The notes beneath the pieces were generated by a model that made no database searches, was not told the DNA's origin, and saw only the letters and a program-made list of their open reading frames with translations. Positions 8,643 through 17,681 of a stretch of DNA of 64,000 bases are shown in pieces. The stretch covers positions 1 through 64,000 of the forward strand of contig CALXET010000002.1 in NCBI GenBank assembly GCA_944387405.1, written 5' to 3'. The DNA comes from an uncultured Clostridia bacterium. GTDB taxonomy: Bacteria; Bacillota; Clostridia; TANB77; CAG-508. A program made the translations under genes and the position numbers. Each line of letters opens with the position of its first letter. Position 1 is the first letter of the stretch.

Positions 8643-10299
8643 TCCTTTCATAAACTGTAAAATTATCATCTCTATATAGAATCTTATAATTATCATCTTT
8701 TCGAAGTAGCATTGATAGTTTTGAATTCGTATAAGAAATTACATGTGTAATATCATATTTTTCAAATATTTTTTCATAAGATATAGAGATAGTACATACT
8801 TTCTGTACATCCATAAATATATCTGTTCCATCTTTTGGATCTCCAGTTTTTGTATTATATTCTGGTGTATATAAATCACATCTAGAATCTATCATAACAG
8901 GAATTCCTCTATATAACAAATAACTTCCATAATTATATTCATTAAATAATCTTATATTTTCTAAATCTAAATTGTTTAAAATCCAATTTGAAGCAGCAAT
9001 AGGATATGAATTAGTAATATATGCATCATCAGATTTTTCTTTATAATATCTAGATCCTATCAAAAACACTACACAAATAATAAATACCGCTCCAACAGCA
9101 TTTGAGAATGTATATAATAACTTCATTTTTGAAGATGGTATATGATTATCTAACAAATCAGAAAAAAGCTCTGTGACAATAGGAATACCAATTAGACATA
9201 ACATTGAAAACTGCCTTCTCGTCATAAATGTTAATACTATAAGCCCTATCAAAAAGAATACATTTTTTGCTCTTATTTTTGTATCTGTAAAAATTAATAA
9301 AAACAATGTAATTACTAAAAATACTACACATTCCTTATTATTTACAAGTGTTAAAGGCAAATGCTCATTAATAACACTAGTTGTATTTCCTATCATAGTT
9401 TTATATAAATATGTATAAGGTGTAGAAGGTCCAAGTGGTGTTAAAAGTCCTGTAAATATACATACTACAAAAATTAAAAGTAACCATTTATAATTTTTAT
9501 TTTTTTCAATTTTTACTTTATAAGGATTATTAAAATAACATTCTCTTTTTTCTTTATTATCCTTTATTTTTTCATCTAAAGAATTCAACTTTTCATCTAA
9601 GTTTTCAATCTTCTTTATTTTATTTATTATTTTCCAAAATACTTTTTTAAGTCTTAAAATAAAATCAAAATTTAGTATTTGTAGTGATAAAATATATTCT
9701 GCAATATATGGAAGATAAAGCACAAAATAAAATGGCCACACTGCAACATGTAAATTAGCAATAAGAATTGGTATTATAAGAAGTATTAAGGCATATCTCT
9801 TTTTAGATGTTTCTAAAAACTTTTCAATAAAAAATACTGTAAATACAAAAAGAATAAACGTTACAAGTTGAGCTCTTGCTGTAATGTATGGCTTTAAGCA
9901 AAACATTGCAAGCATAGCTCCTAAAAAAGAAATTATTGTATTTTTTGAAAGCTTATTACATAACATATATATTGCAAACCCTAAAGTTGCTGCAAAAACA
10001 ATCGTAGATACATAAATTCCATCCCAATTAAATAAATTATATATCTTAAACATCATAAAATCATAAAGCCAATGCGGAAATGTATAAGGAAGATCTATCC
10101 ACGAAAATGGATCTTCTGTTAAATTAGATATACCATTTTGAGAAATATATTCCCCTATTTTTACTGTATAAAAAGTATCATTTTGAAGTGTTTTTGGAGC
10201 TATTGCTATTGCAAATAAAATTATACAAATAATAGCTACTACGTGAAATTTTATCTTACTTGTTTTTTCCTTTGAAAAACCTTCTACATTCTCTTCCAT
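8635..10299 (-). CDS. Polytopic membrane protein, GT-C-like
   Basis: Protein of 554 residues with roughly ten membrane helices, an early extracytoplasmic loop containing DTFYTVKIGEYISQNG and PFSWIDLPYTFPHWLYD, and a soluble C-terminal part of about 130 residues. Layout and the acidic loop after the first helix resemble GT-C fold glycosyltransferases and related Clostridial proteins, but I see no motif that fixes a substrate. A charged coiled segment lies near residues 230-260. It heads the rluD-rluB operon under a good promoter. Confidence 0.6.
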   Translation of the reverse strand: MEENVEGFSKEKTSKIKFHVVAIICIILFAIAIAPKTLQNDTFYTVKIGEYISQNGISNLTEDPFSWIDLPYTFPHWLYDFMMFKIYNLFNWDGIYVSTIVFAATLGFAIYMLCNKLSKNTIISFLGAMLAMFCLKPYITARAQLVTFILFVFTVFFIEKFLETSKKRYALILLIIPILIANLHVAVWPFYFVLYLPYIAEYILSLQILNFDFILRLKKVFWKIINKIKKIENLDEKLNSLDEKIKDNKEKRECYFNNPYKVKIEKNKNYKWLLLIFVVCIFTGLLTPLGPSTPYTYLYKTMIGNTTSVINEHLPLTLVNNKECVVFLVITLFLLIFTDTKIRAKNVFFLIGLIVLTFMTRRQFSMLCLIGIPIVTELFSDLLDNHIPSSKMKLLYTFSNAVGAVFIICVVFLIGSRYYKEKSDDAYITNSYPIAASNWILNNLDLENIRLFNEYNYGSYLLYRGIPVMIDSRCDLYTPEYNTKTGDPKDGTDIFMDVQKVCTISISYEKIFEKYDITHVISYTNSKLSMLLRKDDNYKILYRDDNFTVYERNV

Positions 10300-10345
10300 A
10301 TTTTTCTCCTAACTAATAAACATTTCTGTATTTTTAAACAAAAGT

Positions 10346-10374
10346 ATTATATCAAATATAACAAAATCATGCAA
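10346..10374 (-). promoter_or_regulatory. Promoter of the membrane protein-rluD-rluB operon
   Basis: On the minus strand TTGCAT (10374-10369) and TATAAT (10351-10346), 17-bp spacer, with TGA just before the -10 giving an extended -10. Confidence 0.7.
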
Positions 10375-10404
10375 TTATTCTTTAGTAGTTATACTTTTGT
10401 TTGC

Positions 10405-10450
10405 AAAAAAAATTCGTCCACATACCAAAGCTATCTTTAGCACATGAACG
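10405..10450 (-). terminator. Terminator of ssb
   Basis: A stem of about 16 bp with several G-T pairs between 10415 and 10450 and a four-base loop, followed on the minus strand by AATTTTTTTT. Confidence 0.75.
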
Positions 10451-10486
10451 ATAATACAAACAAACAATTTAATTAATTTTGAAGCT

Positions 10487-11167
10487 CTACATAGCTGCTT
10501 CTACTTCTTTTTCATCTTCTTTTTTATCTATTATTTCCATACTTGATATTGAAACTTCATAAGCAACTCTTGTTTCTGATGTTCCATCTTCGAATTTTTT
10601 TTCATATTTTCTACTTTGAACTCTTCCTAAGATTTTTACTTCAGTTCCAACTTCTATATTTTGACAAAATCTAGCATTTCTTCCCCAAGCTATACATGGT
10701 ATGTAATCACTTTTATTATATGCTCTATTTACTGCAAGAAGTATGTCTGCAATTTCTCTATCAAATGGTGTTTGTCTATAAATAGGTTTTTTACATACAT
10801 ATCCTATTAAAGTAACTTCATTTGATACTTTCTTTTTCTCCTCTTCTTCAGAAAGTTCTTCATCTTCTACTTCTGAAATATCTTTTGCAAATACTGTTAG
10901 TATTAATCTATTTTTTTCATTTTCATAACTATTATATGATCTAAATTGTCCTTCAATTGCAAGTTCTTTTCCAATTTCAATATCAATATTAGTTATTAAT
11001 CTTTCTGATACAGTAATAGGAATAACGTCAACTGCTTTACTTAGTCTTGGGACTTCTAAGTCAAACATATAAAATTTTTCTCCATAAATTTCATGACTAA
11101 AAGTCTTCTCACTACATACTTTTCCGATTAATACTAGATGGTTATTTTCTAAAAAATTTGTAACCAT
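10487..11167 (-). CDS. ssb: Single-stranded DNA-binding protein, double OB-fold type
   Basis: Protein of 226 residues with two OB-like halves: residues about 8-100 (LVLIGKVCSEKTF...) and 115-215 (VTLIGYVCKKPIYRQTP, ILLAVNRAYNKSDYIPCIAWG, KILGRVQSRKYEKKF). The second half is a typical SSB fold; the first is a diverged copy joined by an acidic linker. This two-domain layout occurs in Clostridia. The usual acidic DDDIPF tail is absent and the protein ends in KEVEAAM. It may be a secondary SSB; no rpsF or rpsR neighbour is seen. Confidence 0.75.
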   Translation of the reverse strand: MVTNFLENNHLVLIGKVCSEKTFSHEIYGEKFYMFDLEVPRLSKAVDVIPITVSERLITNIDIEIGKELAIEGQFRSYNSYENEKNRLILTVFAKDISEVEDEELSEEEEKKKVSNEVTLIGYVCKKPIYRQTPFDREIADILLAVNRAYNKSDYIPCIAWGRNARFCQNIEVGTEVKILGRVQSRKYEKKFEDGTSETRVAYEVSISSMEIIDKKEDEKEVEAAM

Positions 11168-11298
11168 TTTTTCTCCTCCTTAAATATTTATCTAACGTAC
11201 TTTATATATATGTCCGTATTTATTATTTTCTTTAGACTGTAAACAACTATATTATACCACTAATTTTTCCCTTTGTCTACATAAAATGTTAAATTTTA

Positions 11299-11784
11299 TT
11301 AAATAATAATTTCTAAAATACAAATACTTGTATAAAAATGCACTCCATTTCTGCCTGTTTCGTAAGACTTTTTAATTTCCATAGTTTTTAATTTAAAATT
11401 ATTTAAACTAATTATTTCTCTCTGTAATTCAAGAATTATGTTATTCTCTTCGCAGCTTGTAATTGTAACTGTAGATTTTTTATTAAAACCGTATGTTATA
11501 ACTTGTGCTTTAACATTCTCTACAATTTTAATATTTTCTTTATAATCAATATTGAGTATAATTATTTTTGCTGAATTTAACAATATATTTAAATATTTAA
11601 AACATTTCTCATTATCTATTTTGTAATTTATAATCAAAACATCAAATTTAACATTTTTAAAATTCGATAAATTATCTTGATTCATTTTTGTTATTGTACA
11701 TTTTTTATAAATATCTTTTTCTTCTAATATCCTACTTGTATCAATTGTATTACAAGTTTTTTCAATTATTCCAACTAAATACAT
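11299..11784 (-). CDS. Conserved-looking protein of unknown function
   Basis: A 161-residue soluble protein. The region around residues 95-130 (VITYGFNKKSTVTITS) recalls the central-to-C-terminal domain pattern of Mur ligases, where a similar Y-G-x-N phrase occurs, but no ATP-binding loop is present. I do not assign a function. It stands alone between ssb and a divergent gene. Confidence 0.45.
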   Translation of the reverse strand: MYLVGIIEKTCNTIDTSRILEEKDIYKKCTITKMNQDNLSNFKNVKFDVLIINYKIDNEKCFKYLNILLNSAKIIILNIDYKENIKIVENVKAQVITYGFNKKSTVTITSCEENNIILELQREIISLNNFKLKTMEIKKSYETGRNGVHFYTSICILEIII

Positions 11785-11952
11785 ATTATTTTAAAATCCT
11801 TTCACAATATAAAGAAAAATATATATTGCTAGTATTAGTAAGTTTTATATATTTATTCAAAAATTAGCTTTTTCATGTCCTCACAAATAAAAAAAATAAT
11901 CATATTATATATTAAGCGAAAGCAAAATTATAAAAAAGGATGGACTAATATT

Positions 11953-12399
11953 ATGGAATTTAATAATTACGAAAAATGTGATTTAAAACAATTAGTGTCA
12001 GTAGATGGTTTTATTCAAAAAGGAAGACAATTTGACGTAGAAATTACAGTTCCAGAAGATAATAGAAATGTTATTTATGGAATTTTAAAAAATCAATATA
12101 ATGAACCTCTAAAAGATGCTGTTGTAAAATTAATTGAAGTATTAGATGATTGTGGCAAAAAAGAAAGAAGACCAGTATCTCATACTTTTACAGATAAAAA
12201 TGGTGAATTCGTTTTTGGACCACTTTGCCCAGATAGAAAATATGAAATTCAAATATGGTATAATGCAGTAAATCAAGTAAAAATATGCGAAGATTGTAGT
12301 AAGGTTCAAGAATGTTTAAAAGGTTCTAAACTCGAAGGATGTTCAAAAGATTTAATGTTTCCAAAATCTGATTGCTCTTTTGATTGTAATGAAAAATAA
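11953..12399 (+). CDS. Carboxypeptidase-regulatory-like beta-sandwich protein
   Basis: Protein of 148 residues. Residues about 35-100 (YGILKNQYNEPLKDAVVKL, HTFTDKNGEFVFGPL) form a carboxypeptidase-regulatory-like or transthyretin-type beta sandwich. The C-terminal 45 residues carry six cysteines. The ATG at 11953 is preferred over an in-frame ATG at 11875 because GGATGG precedes it and the extra N-terminus is only Lys/Ile-rich. No signal peptide is visible, so the protein is probably cytoplasmic or a spore component. Its function is unknown. Confidence 0.65.
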   Translation: MEFNNYEKCDLKQLVSVDGFIQKGRQFDVEITVPEDNRNVIYGILKNQYNEPLKDAVVKLIEVLDDCGKKERRPVSHTFTDKNGEFVFGPLCPDRKYEIQIWYNAVNQVKICEDCSKVQECLKGSKLEGCSKDLMFPKSDCSFDCNEK

Positions 12400-12427
12400 T
12401 AAAAACTTTTACAATTAAATTAAATAA

Positions 12428-12458
12428 AAAGGTCTAGCTTTATATAAGTTAGACCTTT
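12428..12458. terminator. Bidirectional terminator
   Basis: AAAGGTCTAgCTT and AAGtTAGACCTTT arms around TATAT. It serves the converging genes. Confidence 0.8.
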
Positions 12459-12463
12459 AATAC

Positions 12464-12610
12464 TTATAGAGCTGTTACGCCCATTTTTTTCATTAATTTT
12501 TTTCCTGTTTTCATCATTTTCTTTTTACTATGATTTAAACTATCTCCATAAGTAATTATTACTCCAGCAGTAATTGCTGAACCAATTATTGCACCTTTTA
12601 TAAAATTCAT
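12464..12610 (-). CDS. Small one-helix membrane protein, YtxH-like
   Basis: Forty-eight codons after a strong GGAGGG site and an AT-rich spacer. The product starts M-N-F-I-K-G-A-I-I-G, has one hydrophobic glycine-rich helix (residues 4-22) and a very basic tail full of Lys and Met. The pattern resembles YtxH-type small membrane proteins. It follows the two TauE-like genes in the same direction. Confidence 0.65.
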   Translation of the reverse strand: MNFIKGAIIGSAITAGVIITYGDSLNHSKKKMMKTGKKLMKKMGVTAL

Positions 12611-12648
12611 ATTAATCCCTCCAATATTTTTATATTTATACAATATTA

Positions 12649-13027
12649 TTATTTCTTTTTTTCTTTTAATATATACTTATTAAAATATACATATATTTCA
12701 TAAATTGTTATTATTGATAAGAAAAAAACAAATAATTTTTTAAGTAAATCATCTGATATTTTAAAAGCTATATTACTTCCTATTATAGCTCCTATAATTC
12801 CTAAAAATGTTATAATTACCGACAATTTCAAATCAATATTTTTTCTTTTTAAATTTATAAAAATTGCAATTAGCGCAGTAGGAACAAAAAATATTAAATT
12901 AATTCCTTGAATCATTTTTTGAGAATTCTCTGTAAAAACTGATAGCAGAAGTATTAAAATACTTCCTCCTCCCATTCCGAAGCGCTGCTATAGTCCCTGC
13001 TATAATTCCAAATAAAATCTCAATCAT
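12649..13027 (-). CDS. TauE/SafE permease half, one +1 CGG shift
   Basis: With the C at 12979 dropped, the ORF starts at the well-placed ATG at 13027 (GAGGG upstream) and reads 125 residues with four membrane helices: M-I-E-I-L-F-G-I-I-A-G-T-I-A-A-L then G-M-G-G-G-S. This glycine-rich first helix is the signature of TauE/SafE sulfite or organic-anion exporters. It pairs with the equally short gene upstream; together they make the usual eight-helix permease. Without the shift the protein would lack its first helix. Confidence 0.8.
12977..12979 (-). other. CGG +1 shift site in the TauE half
   Basis: Coding strand GCG CTT C GGA ATG GGA. The zero-frame codon is CGG; dropping C restores the glycine-rich motif G-M-G-G-G. 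Confidence 0.85.
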
Positions 13028-13039
13028 TTTCCCTCTATC

Positions 13040-13423
13040 TTAATTAAAACTCATTCTAATGATACAATATACTAAAAATATAATAAAACTTAAATTTAGG
13101 TATTTTTCGCTTAATATATGAAGCAAATGACTTCCGATTATACTACCAATTACTCCCCCTATAGCACATCTGATTGCTACTTCAAAATTTATATCCATAT
13201 TAAGATTATATAAAATTCCTGTAACAAATACGATAGGAAGCATACAAAAAATAGTAGTTGCCCTTGCTCTTTTTTCTTCTAGTCCTAATAAAGCAGAAAA
13301 AGCTAGAACAAATATCAGTCCTCCTCCTGAAGAAAAAAGACCACTTATTATTCCAGCTACTATTCCAACTATTATTATTTTTATAATTTGTTTTTTATTA
13401 TATTTTTTTAATATGTTTTCCAT
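13040..13423 (-). CDS. TauE/SafE permease half
   Basis: Protein of 127 residues with four helices and the same signature (GIISGLFSSGGGLIFVLAFS), ending just upstream of the second half. Full-length family members have about 250 residues with an internal duplication, so two half-genes probably form a heterodimer. They would export small anions such as sulfite or sulfoacetate; the substrate cannot be told. It lies directly downstream of rarA. Confidence 0.8.
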   Translation of the reverse strand: MENILKKYNKKQIIKIIIVGIVAGIISGLFSSGGGLIFVLAFSALLGLEEKRARATTIFCMLPIVFVTGILYNLNMDINFEVAIRCAIGGVIGSIIGSHLLHILSEKYLNLSFIIFLVYCIIRMSFN

Positions 13424-13467
13424 ATTAATATTTTTTTATTTTTTCAAAAATTTATTCATTATATTAT

Positions 13468-14715
13468 TTAAATATCTTTTATATTTTCGTCTTTTATAAA
13501 ATATTTTGTTCCAAGCATCTTATCAGGAAGATATTGCTGCTCAACATAATGACCTGGATAATCATGTGGATATTTATATCCTTCTCCATACCCGAACTCT
13601 TCCATTCCGCTTGCTGGTGCATTTCTAATATGCATTGGTATTGTTCCTGTATCTTTTGTAGATACATCTTCTAATGCTTTATTGATTGCATTATAACTTG
13701 CATTTGATTTTTTTGAATTTGCTACATAAAGTGCTGCTTCTGCTAATATTATCCTTGCTTCAGGCATTCCTACCATCGTAACTGCCTGCATAGCTGAAGT
13801 TGCAACAACTAACGCATTTGGATTTGCAAGGCCAACATCTTCTGATGCTTGTATTACTATTCTTCTTGCAAGAAATACTGGATCTTCACCGCCATTTAAA
13901 GCTCTTGCCAAATAAAATATTGTAGCATCTGGGTCACTACCTCTCATAGATTTTATAAAGGCACTTATATTATCATAATGACTATCACCATTTTTATCAA
14001 AAACTGCTTTTCTTTTATTTAAAGATTCTTTTGCTATTTCATTTGTAATTTCTATTACTCCATCTTTATTCATATTAGTAGTAAGTACAGCAATTTCCAA
14101 TCCATTTAAAGCAGTTCTTACATCTCCACCAGAAACTTCTGCAATCTTTTCTATTGTTTCATCAGAAATTTTTATATTATACATTCCAAGCCCTTCTGGA
14201 CTTTTTAGTGCATTTTTTAAAATTTGCATAATATTTTCCTTTTTAAGTGGTTCTAATTTTATTACCATAGATCTTGAAATTAAAGCTTTATTAACTTCAA
14301 AATATGGATTTTCAGTTGTTGCTCCAATTAAAATTACAGTACCATTTTCTACATATGGTAAAAGAGCATCTTGTTGAAGTTTATTAAATCTATGTATCTC
14401 ATCTATAAATAATATGCATTTTCCACTGGGATTTAATAATGGATTTTCTGCATCTGCTATAGCATTTTTTATATCTCCAACTCCTGCAGTTACTGCATTA
14501 ATTTTTGTAAACTTATATTTTGTTGTTTCACTAATTACTTTTGCAAGAGAAGTTTTCCCACATCCTGGTGGCCCCCATAATATAATACTTGATAATCTAT
14601 CTGCTTTTATAGTTCTATATAATAATTTATCTTTTCCCAGTATATGTTCTTGTCCTACAAATTCATCTAATGTTTTAGGTCTTACTCTAAAAGCAAGTGG
14701 TTGATCTAAATTCAT
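13468..14715 (-). CDS. rarA: Replication-associated recombination protein RarA/MgsA
   Basis: AAA+ ATPase of 415 residues acting at stalled replication forks. Visible motifs are LRPKTLDEFVGQEHILG in the N-terminus, Walker A GPPGCGKTS near residue 49, Walker B LFIDEIHRF, sensor GATTENPYFE, and the C-terminal tetramerisation domain with a PHDYPGHYVEQQYLP-type ending. Length is normal. It is co-directional with ruvA just upstream (13-bp gap), giving a small recombination and repair cluster. Confidence 0.95.
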   Translation of the reverse strand: MNLDQPLAFRVRPKTLDEFVGQEHILGKDKLLYRTIKADRLSSIILWGPPGCGKTSLAKVISETTKYKFTKINAVTAGVGDIKNAIADAENPLLNPSGKCILFIDEIHRFNKLQQDALLPYVENGTVILIGATTENPYFEVNKALISRSMVIKLEPLKKENIMQILKNALKSPEGLGMYNIKISDETIEKIAEVSGGDVRTALNGLEIAVLTTNMNKDGVIEITNEIAKESLNKRKAVFDKNGDSHYDNISAFIKSMRGSDPDATIFYLARALNGGEDPVFLARRIVIQASEDVGLANPNALVVATSAMQAVTMVGMPEARIILAEAALYVANSKKSNASYNAINKALEDVSTKDTGTIPMHIRNAPASGMEEFGYGEGYKYPHDYPGHYVEQQYLPDKMLGTKYFIKDENIKDI

Positions 14716-14728
14716 AATACATCCCTTC

Positions 14729-15331
14729 CTATTTATTATTAGATAATAATACTAATCCTTTTTTAATAATATCTTCTGTTGATAGTCCAGATAAATCTGC
14801 TTTTTCAAAAGCTAAATCTATCTCTCTTCTTGAGTATCCTAAAACTTGAAGTGCAGAAATTGCTTCATTCAATCCTTCAACTTCTTTTATTTCTTTTTCT
14901 ATTTCTTCTTTGTTTCTTTCTATTTCTTCTGATTTTAATTTATCTTTAAGTTCTAGTATTAATCTTTGAGCAGTCTTTTTACCTATACCTGGTATCTTTG
15001 TCATTTTATCTATATCATCAGATATAACTGCAAAAGCAAATTCTGATGGTTCTATATTTGAAAGCATTGCTATTGCAGACTTTGCTCCTATACCGCTTAC
15101 TGATAAAAGTAATTCAAACATTCTTAGTTCTTCATCAGTTTTAAAACCGTAAAGACTTATCTCATCTTCTCTTACATGATAATGAGTATATACTTTTACA
15201 GTATCTCCAACATTTCCAATTTCATTTAATGATTTATCAGACATAAAAATTTTATAACCAATCTCATTACATTCTACTACTATATACCCTTTTGTTTTTA
15301 CTTCTAAGCTACCTTTTATATATAAATACAT
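14729..15331 (-). CDS. ruvA: Holliday junction branch migration protein RuvA
   Basis: Two hundred residues, the normal size. The N-terminal OB fold (MYLYIKGSLEVKTKGYIVVE) is followed by two helix-hairpin-helix motifs (LLSVSGIGAKSA, MTKIPGIGKKTAQRLI) and the C-terminal domain III that contacts RuvB. RuvA tetramers hold the junction for the RuvB motor. ruvB and ruvC are not next to it; rarA follows instead. Confidence 0.95.
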   Translation of the reverse strand: MYLYIKGSLEVKTKGYIVVECNEIGYKIFMSDKSLNEIGNVGDTVKVYTHYHVREDEISLYGFKTDEELRMFELLLSVSGIGAKSAIAMLSNIEPSEFAFAVISDDIDKMTKIPGIGKKTAQRLILELKDKLKSEEIERNKEEIEKEIKEVEGLNEAISALQVLGYSRREIDLAFEKADLSGLSTEDIIKKGLVLLSNNK

Positions 15332-15444
15332 ATTTCCTCCTATGTGCTATATTTTTAATTTGTGCAAACAAATTTTCTTTTTCTTGTATATTGTACCATA
15401 TAAAAACTTTTTTTCAAGCAATTTTTATAGTTTTATTATTTCTA

Positions 15445-15473
15445 TTGAAAATTAAGTAAAATGCTTATATAAT
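15445..15473 (+). promoter_or_regulatory. Promoter of asnS
   Basis: TTGAAA, 17-bp spacer, TATAAT. The ribosome-binding site before asnS is CGGAGG. Confidence 0.8.
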
Positions 15474-15509
15474 GTAGATGTTAATTTTATTTTACGTTCG
15501 GAGGTTTTT

Positions 15510-16901
15510 ATGGAAAATACTTTAATAAAAGATTTATTTAGAAATAAAGAAAAATATGATGGAAAAGAAATTAAAGTATCAGGATGGATTAGAACTTTAA
15601 GAGATTCTAAAACTTTTGGATTTATTGAATTAAACGATGGAAGTTTTTTTAAGAATCTTCAAATAGTATTTAATGATACTTTAGATAACTTTAAAGAAGT
15701 TTCTAAACTTACTATTAGTTCTTCAATAATAGTAACAGGTAAATTAATAATCACTGAAAATGCAAAACAACCATTTGAAGTGCAAGCAAGTAAAATAGAA
15801 ATATTTAATGTATCTGATCAAGAATATCCTCTTCAAAAGAAAAGACATTCTGTTGAATATTTAAGGACAATTGCACATCTTCGTCCAAGAACAAATACTT
15901 TTAGTGCAGTATTTAGAGTACGTTCACTTTTATCTTATGCTATACATAAATTTTTCCAAGAAAGGAATTTCGTATATGTACATTCTCCAATATTAACATC
16001 AAGTGATGCTGAAGGTGCAGGAGAAATGTTTAGAGTAACTACTTTAGATTTAGAAAACGTCCCAAAAACAAAAGATGGAAAAGTAGATGATTCAAAAGAC
16101 TTTTTTGGAAGACCTGCTCATCTTACAGTAAGTGGTCAATTAGATGTTGAGACTTATGCATTTGCATTTAGAAACGTTTATACATTTGGTCCAACTTTTA
16201 GAGCTGAAAACTCAAATACAGTAAAACACGCTTCTGAATTCTGGATGATTGAACCAGAAATATGTTTTGCAGACTTAAATGATGATATGAATTTAGCTGA
16301 AGACATGGTAAAATATATTATTTCTTATGTTATAGAAAAAGCTCCAGAAGAAATGGAATTTTTTGATAAATTTATTTCTCCAGGGCTTCTTGAAAGATTG
16401 AACCATGTAATAAATTCTGATTTTGGTAGAATCACTTATACAGATGCTATAAAAGAACTTGAAAAAGTTAATGATAAATTTGAATTTCCAGTAAAATGGG
16501 GATCAGATATTCAAACAGAACATGAAAGATATCTAAGCGAAGTTGTTTTTGGAAAACCTGTTTTTGTAACAGATTATCCAATGGATATAAAAGCTTTTTA
16601 TATGAAACAAAATGATGATGGAAAAACTGTTGCAGCAACTGACCTTTTAGTTCCTGGAATTGGTGAACTTATTGGTGGAAGTCAAAGAGAAGATGATTTA
16701 AATAAATTAAAAAACAGAATGAAAGAATTAGGACTTCCAGAAGAAGAATATTGGTGGTATCTAGATTTACGTAGATTTGGTAGTGCACCACATGCTGGAT
16801 TTGGTCTAGGATTTGAAAGAATGATGATGTATCTAACTGGAATGGCTAATATAAGAGATGTAATTCCATTCCCTAGAACACCAAAAAACTGTGAATTTTA
16901 A
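15510..16901 (+). CDS. asnS: Asparaginyl-tRNA synthetase
   Basis: Class IIb synthetase of 463 residues that charges tRNA-Asn. The N-terminal OB anticodon-binding domain ([21 protein letters not shown]) occupies about residues 18-110. Class II motif 2 (FRAENS) and motif 3 ([13 protein letters not shown]) are present, and the C-terminal [10 protein letters not shown] is typical of AsnRS rather than AspRS. It has its own consensus promoter and no leader long enough for a T-box. Confidence 0.95.
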   Translation: MENTLIKDLFRNKEKYDGKEIKVSGWIRTLRDSKTFGFIELNDGSFFKNLQIVFNDTLDNFKEVSKLTISSSIIVTGKLIITENAKQPFEVQASKIEIFNVSDQEYPLQKKRHSVEYLRTIAHLRPRTNTFSAVFRVRSLLSYAIHKFFQERNFVYVHSPILTSSDAEGAGEMFRVTTLDLENVPKTKDGKVDDSKDFFGRPAHLTVSGQLDVETYAFAFRNVYTFGPTFRAENSNTVKHASEFWMIEPEICFADLNDDMNLAEDMVKYIISYVIEKAPEEMEFFDKFISPGLLERLNHVINSDFGRITYTDAIKELEKVNDKFEFPVKWGSDIQTEHERYLSEVVFGKPVFVTDYPMDIKAFYMKQNDDGKTVAATDLLVPGIGELIGGSQREDDLNKLKNRMKELGLPEEEYWWYLDLRRFGSAPHAGFGLGFERMMMYLTGMANIRDVIPFPRTPKNCEF

Positions 16902-16925
16902 AATAATAAATTATAAATACAATTA

Positions 16926-16976
16926 TAAAAAGAGAGCCCGAGGGCTACATGTAACCTCCGGTATGCTCTCTTTTTT
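16926..16976. terminator. GC-rich terminator at the left edge of the islet
   Basis: AAAAAGAGAGC pairs with GCTCTCTTTTTT, and an inner CCGAGG/CCTCCGG adds to the stem. It is richer in G+C than native terminators and ends asnS and the minus-strand XRE gene alike. Confidence 0.75.
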
Positions 16977-16982
16977 GGAGTT

Positions 16983-17201
16983 TTAGACTTCCAGGAACCA
17001 GTCAGGTCTCTGGAAAGGCGTAGGTTTAAGTCTGAAGTTCAAGAGCGCCACAAGAGCTGCAAGCTCAAGCATATCTGGTTCTTCCAGGTCCTCTTCAAAC
17101 TCCCTCACACGCTGTGCGTCAATATTCATCCGCTTCGCGAGTGCTTCCACACTTACACCTTTCTTTTCTCTTGCCTGTCTGATCTGCTGTCCTAATGTCA
17201 T
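16983..17201 (-). CDS. XRE-type helix-turn-helix regulator of foreign composition
   Basis: Seventy-two residues: a full XRE HTH (LGQQIRQAREKKGVSVEALA...MNIDAQRVREFEE) and a short C-terminal extension ending in DWFLEV. The start follows GAGGAGG. Codons CTG, CAG, GTG, GCG and CTC dominate, unlike every native gene here. It uses CGG as arginine 24; under the +1 reading inferred for this genome the ribosome would read Gly and then meet TGA at once. It has its own promoter with a perfect palindromic operator, which suggests autoregulation. Recent transfer is likely. Confidence 0.75.
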   Translation of the reverse strand: MTLGQQIRQAREKKGVSVEALAKRMNIDAQRVREFEEDLEEPDMLELAALVALLNFRLKPTPFQRPDWFLEV

Positions 17202-17244
17202 GCTTATTCCTCCTCATATAATCCCAAAAGGGATTAAAATTTAT

Positions 17245-17263
17245 TAGACAAACAATTTGTCTA
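17245..17263 (-). promoter_or_regulatory. Probable operator of the XRE gene
   Basis: Perfect inverted repeat TAGACAAA-CAA-TTTGTCTA lying just downstream of the -10 box of the XRE promoter, where a bound repressor would block transcription. Confidence 0.65.
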
Positions 17264-17269
17264 TCTTTT

Positions 17270-17298
17270 ATTATACTACTTTTTATCAACTTTTTCAA
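17270..17298 (-). promoter_or_regulatory. Promoter of the XRE gene
   Basis: Minus strand TTGAAA (17298-17293), 17-bp spacer, TATAAT (17275-17270). Confidence 0.75.
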
Positions 17299-17308
17299 AT
17301 ACTCTTCC

Positions 17309-17336
17309 TTGTATCTTTCCATTTTTATGATATAAT
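17309..17336 (+). promoter_or_regulatory. Divergent promoter of the unknown islet gene
   Basis: TTGTAT and TATAAT with a 16-bp spacer and TGA before the -10 (extended -10). It lies about 85 bases before the plus-strand islet gene and close to the XRE operator, so one regulator could control both directions. Confidence 0.55.
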
Positions 17337-17422
17337 AACATTATCCTTACTTGAATAATCTCTTTTTAAGGGTTTTCATCTAAGATTTAGCGACTATTAA
17401 AAAAGAGAGAGGGGGTGTCATC

Positions 17423-17656
17423 ATGTGTAAGCCTGACGGAATCTATGAAGATACTATTAAAAGTATCAAAAGAGTAGGTAGCCTAAATGAAGTCGCTCAG
17501 TCAGAAATTTTCATTCAATTTACGGATTTTGGCTCTTATAGTTTCGACTATTTTTGCTATCCACATTATGAAAACTTTTGGCTAAACGCTCATGAAGGAT
17601 CAAGAGTTAGGATAGATGTCTCAAACGGCAACATCTGCCGGATTAAGCTCATCTAA
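17423..17656 (+). CDS. Unknown small protein of the foreign islet
   Basis: Seventy-seven residues, no membrane segment, rich in aromatics (FGSYSFDYFCYPHYENFW) with a beta-like C-terminus (SRVRIDVSNGNICRIKLI). A GGGGGTG site precedes the ATG. I do not recognise a family. Arginine 73 is encoded by CGG in frame; the +1 reading would replace the last residues and run on to a stop about 70 bases later. It is divergent from the XRE gene, the typical layout of a regulator and its target. Confidence 0.55.
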   Translation: MCKPDGIYEDTIKSIKRVGSLNEVAQSEIFIQFTDFGSYSFDYFCYPHYENFWLNAHEGSRVRIDVSNGNICRIKLI

Positions 17657-17681
17657 CCCAAGGAGTTATGCACAGATGAAA

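Noticed and set aside
11875-11952. Longer start for the carboxypeptidase-regulatory-like protein
   Set aside because: No ribosome-binding site; the added residues are Lys/Ile-rich and probably the leader.
17119-17322. ORF on the minus strand over the XRE promoter
   Set aside because: It covers the promoter and operator and runs out of frame into the XRE gene; no family features.
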